A DNA stretch of 7,122 bases from Fidelibacterota bacterium. GTDB taxonomy: Bacteria; Fidelibacterota; UBA2242; JAFGTP01. Location of the stretch: assembly GCA_021734005.1 (NCBI GenBank), contig JAIPJV010000108.1, positions 1-7,122 of the forward strand, written 5' to 3'. Numbering within the stretch: position 1 is the first letter of the stretch; every line of letters starts with the position of its first letter. A model generated the notes under the pieces. That model was given only the letters and a program-made list of their open reading frames with translations. It was not told the DNA's origin and made no database searches. The position numbers and the translations under genes were made by a program. Positions 6,321 through 7,122 of the stretch are shown piece after piece.

Positions 6321-7122
6321 ATGATAAATATTTTTTCAAAATCAAGAATAATTGGTAGCATACTAACTTTTTTACTGCTTTGGAATTTTCTATCAGCTGT
6401 TGAAATAGATCTGATTGAAGAAAAACCAGATAGACTGCGTTTACAGATCAAAACCGACCAAAAACTATTTTTTGAAGGCCTTCAGGAATATCCTGAAGAA
6501 CCTATTCGGCTAAATTTCCAGAATAGGTTTGGCGAATTTTTTACAGAAAATCTATATATTCCCGTTTATACCCGAATGATTGCGCTTCCTTCAGCGAAAA
6601 AACCAGAAATCAGGATAACAAATTTAAGTACTCAGCCTGTTGAAATTCCTGGTAGATTCCCATCGGATCTTCTTGATAAATTGATTGATTTGGAGAAGGT
6701 AAGTTTCACAAAGCCCGGGTTTTCCCGCCATATTCCTGCTACTAATATGAAAATTACTCCTCTTCAATATAATAAGCAGAAAGGTCAATTACAGATTATC
6801 ACTTCAATGACCGTTGAGATTTCTTTTCAGAAGAACAGAAATTTGACAATCAATAAAAATGTAAGCAGAAAAATCACAGCCACCGGTTTCTTAAACAAAA
6901 AATATGTAGATCAATACTATCAAGAGCCTCAGAGCAAGTTTTCAAAAACAACCGATTATCCAGATGGAAAATGGATCAGGATTGCAATTCAGCAGTCCGG
7001 TATTTACAAAATTGGTTATGAAAGCATTCGGAAACAAATAGGAATAGACGGAACTATTCCATCCCAGCGACTGGCTCTATTTTCCAATAGCAATTTTGGT
7101 CGAAGAATGAGTACTAGTTTAG
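6321..7122 (+). CDS. N-terminal part of a secreted C25 (gingipain/PorU-like) peptidase, cut by the right edge
   Basis: An ATG at 6321 opens a frame of 267 codons that runs off the right edge. Residues 9-26 form a Sec signal, with likely cleavage after LSA (24-26). The rest resembles the propeptide and N-terminal beta domain of C25 family proteins. It has a region ending FSRHIPATNMKITPLQYN (134-151), a strand LQIITSMTVEISF (157-169), then PDGKWIRIAIQQSGIYKIGYESI (214-236), which matches the usual 'W.KI.V...GIYKI....L' segment, and RLALFSN (250-256), the usual short strand after it. The catalytic His-Cys region would lie beyond the edge, so activity cannot be judged. PorU is the C25 protein that acts as the type IX secretion sortase, but other C25 proteins share this start. 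The ribosome site is weak (AGAGAAAG). It lies 28 nt after hydE on the same strand and is probably co-transcribed, though a functional link is not obvious. Confidence 0.8.
   Translation, partial: MINIFSKSRIIGSILTFLLLWNFLSAVEIDLIEEKPDRLRLQIKTDQKLFFEGLQEYPEEPIRLNFQNRFGEFFTENLYIPVYTRMIALPSAKKPEIRITNLSTQPVEIPGRFPSDLLDKLIDLEKVSFTKPGFSRHIPATNMKITPLQYNKQKGQLQIITSMTVEISFQKNRNLTINKNVSRKITATGFLNKKYVDQYYQEPQSKFSKTTDYPDGKWIRIAIQQSGIYKIGYESIRKQIGIDGTIPSQRLALFSNSNFGRRMSTSL

Noticed and set aside
1..7122. CRISPR array, insertion sequence, phage or defence genes, tRNA
   Set aside because: No regularly spaced repeats, transposase or integrase motifs, terminal inverted repeats or tRNA-like folds were seen; almost all of the window is accounted for by the seven genes.

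Overview
The window looks like a piece of chromosome from an AT-rich, probably anaerobic, Gram-negative bacterium. The FCB group (Cloacimonadota-, Calditrichota- or Marinimicrobia-like lineages) is the best guess. The reasons are two 'INC'-type lipoprotein signals, an NPA-motif outer-membrane barrel, a gingipain-type (C25) protein start, an [FeFe]-hydrogenase maturase, and a secreted serpin. The lineage is an inference from gene content, not a phylogenetic result.

Minus strand, read from about 4880 down to 1: five tightly packed genes that look like one transcription unit. In order they encode a small lipoprotein with a GGFY core (4562-4879), a 591-residue probable outer-membrane beta-barrel (2782-4557), an exported serpin with an inhibitory-type hinge (1489-2745), a second small lipoprotein (1031-1486), and a protein cut by the left edge (1-1007). 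The last one joins a GYPECC cysteine domain to a signal-peptide-like hydrophobic stretch, a CxxC segment and the start of an EF-hand-like loop. Gaps are 4, 36, 2 and 23 nt, and two Shine-Dalgarno sequences lie in the last codons of the gene before, suggesting translational coupling. Most of these products should go to the envelope or beyond.

Intergenic 4880-5191 is a 312-nt AT-rich divergent region. It holds one plausible minus-strand promoter, a 9-bp direct repeat flanking that promoter, and an imperfect inverted repeat before the plus-strand gene. No RNA gene was recognised.

Plus strand: hydE, the radical-SAM maturase of [FeFe] hydrogenase (5192-6292, GTG start), followed after 28 nt by the N-terminal part of a C25/PorU-like secreted peptidase (6321 to the right edge). 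No hydF, hydG or hydrogenase structural gene is present in the window.

The main points of interest are the multi-part left-edge protein, a bacterial serpin encoded inside an envelope operon next to a divergent secreted-protease gene, and hydE standing away from its usual partners. Nothing resembling a phage, transposon, CRISPR array or defence system was seen.
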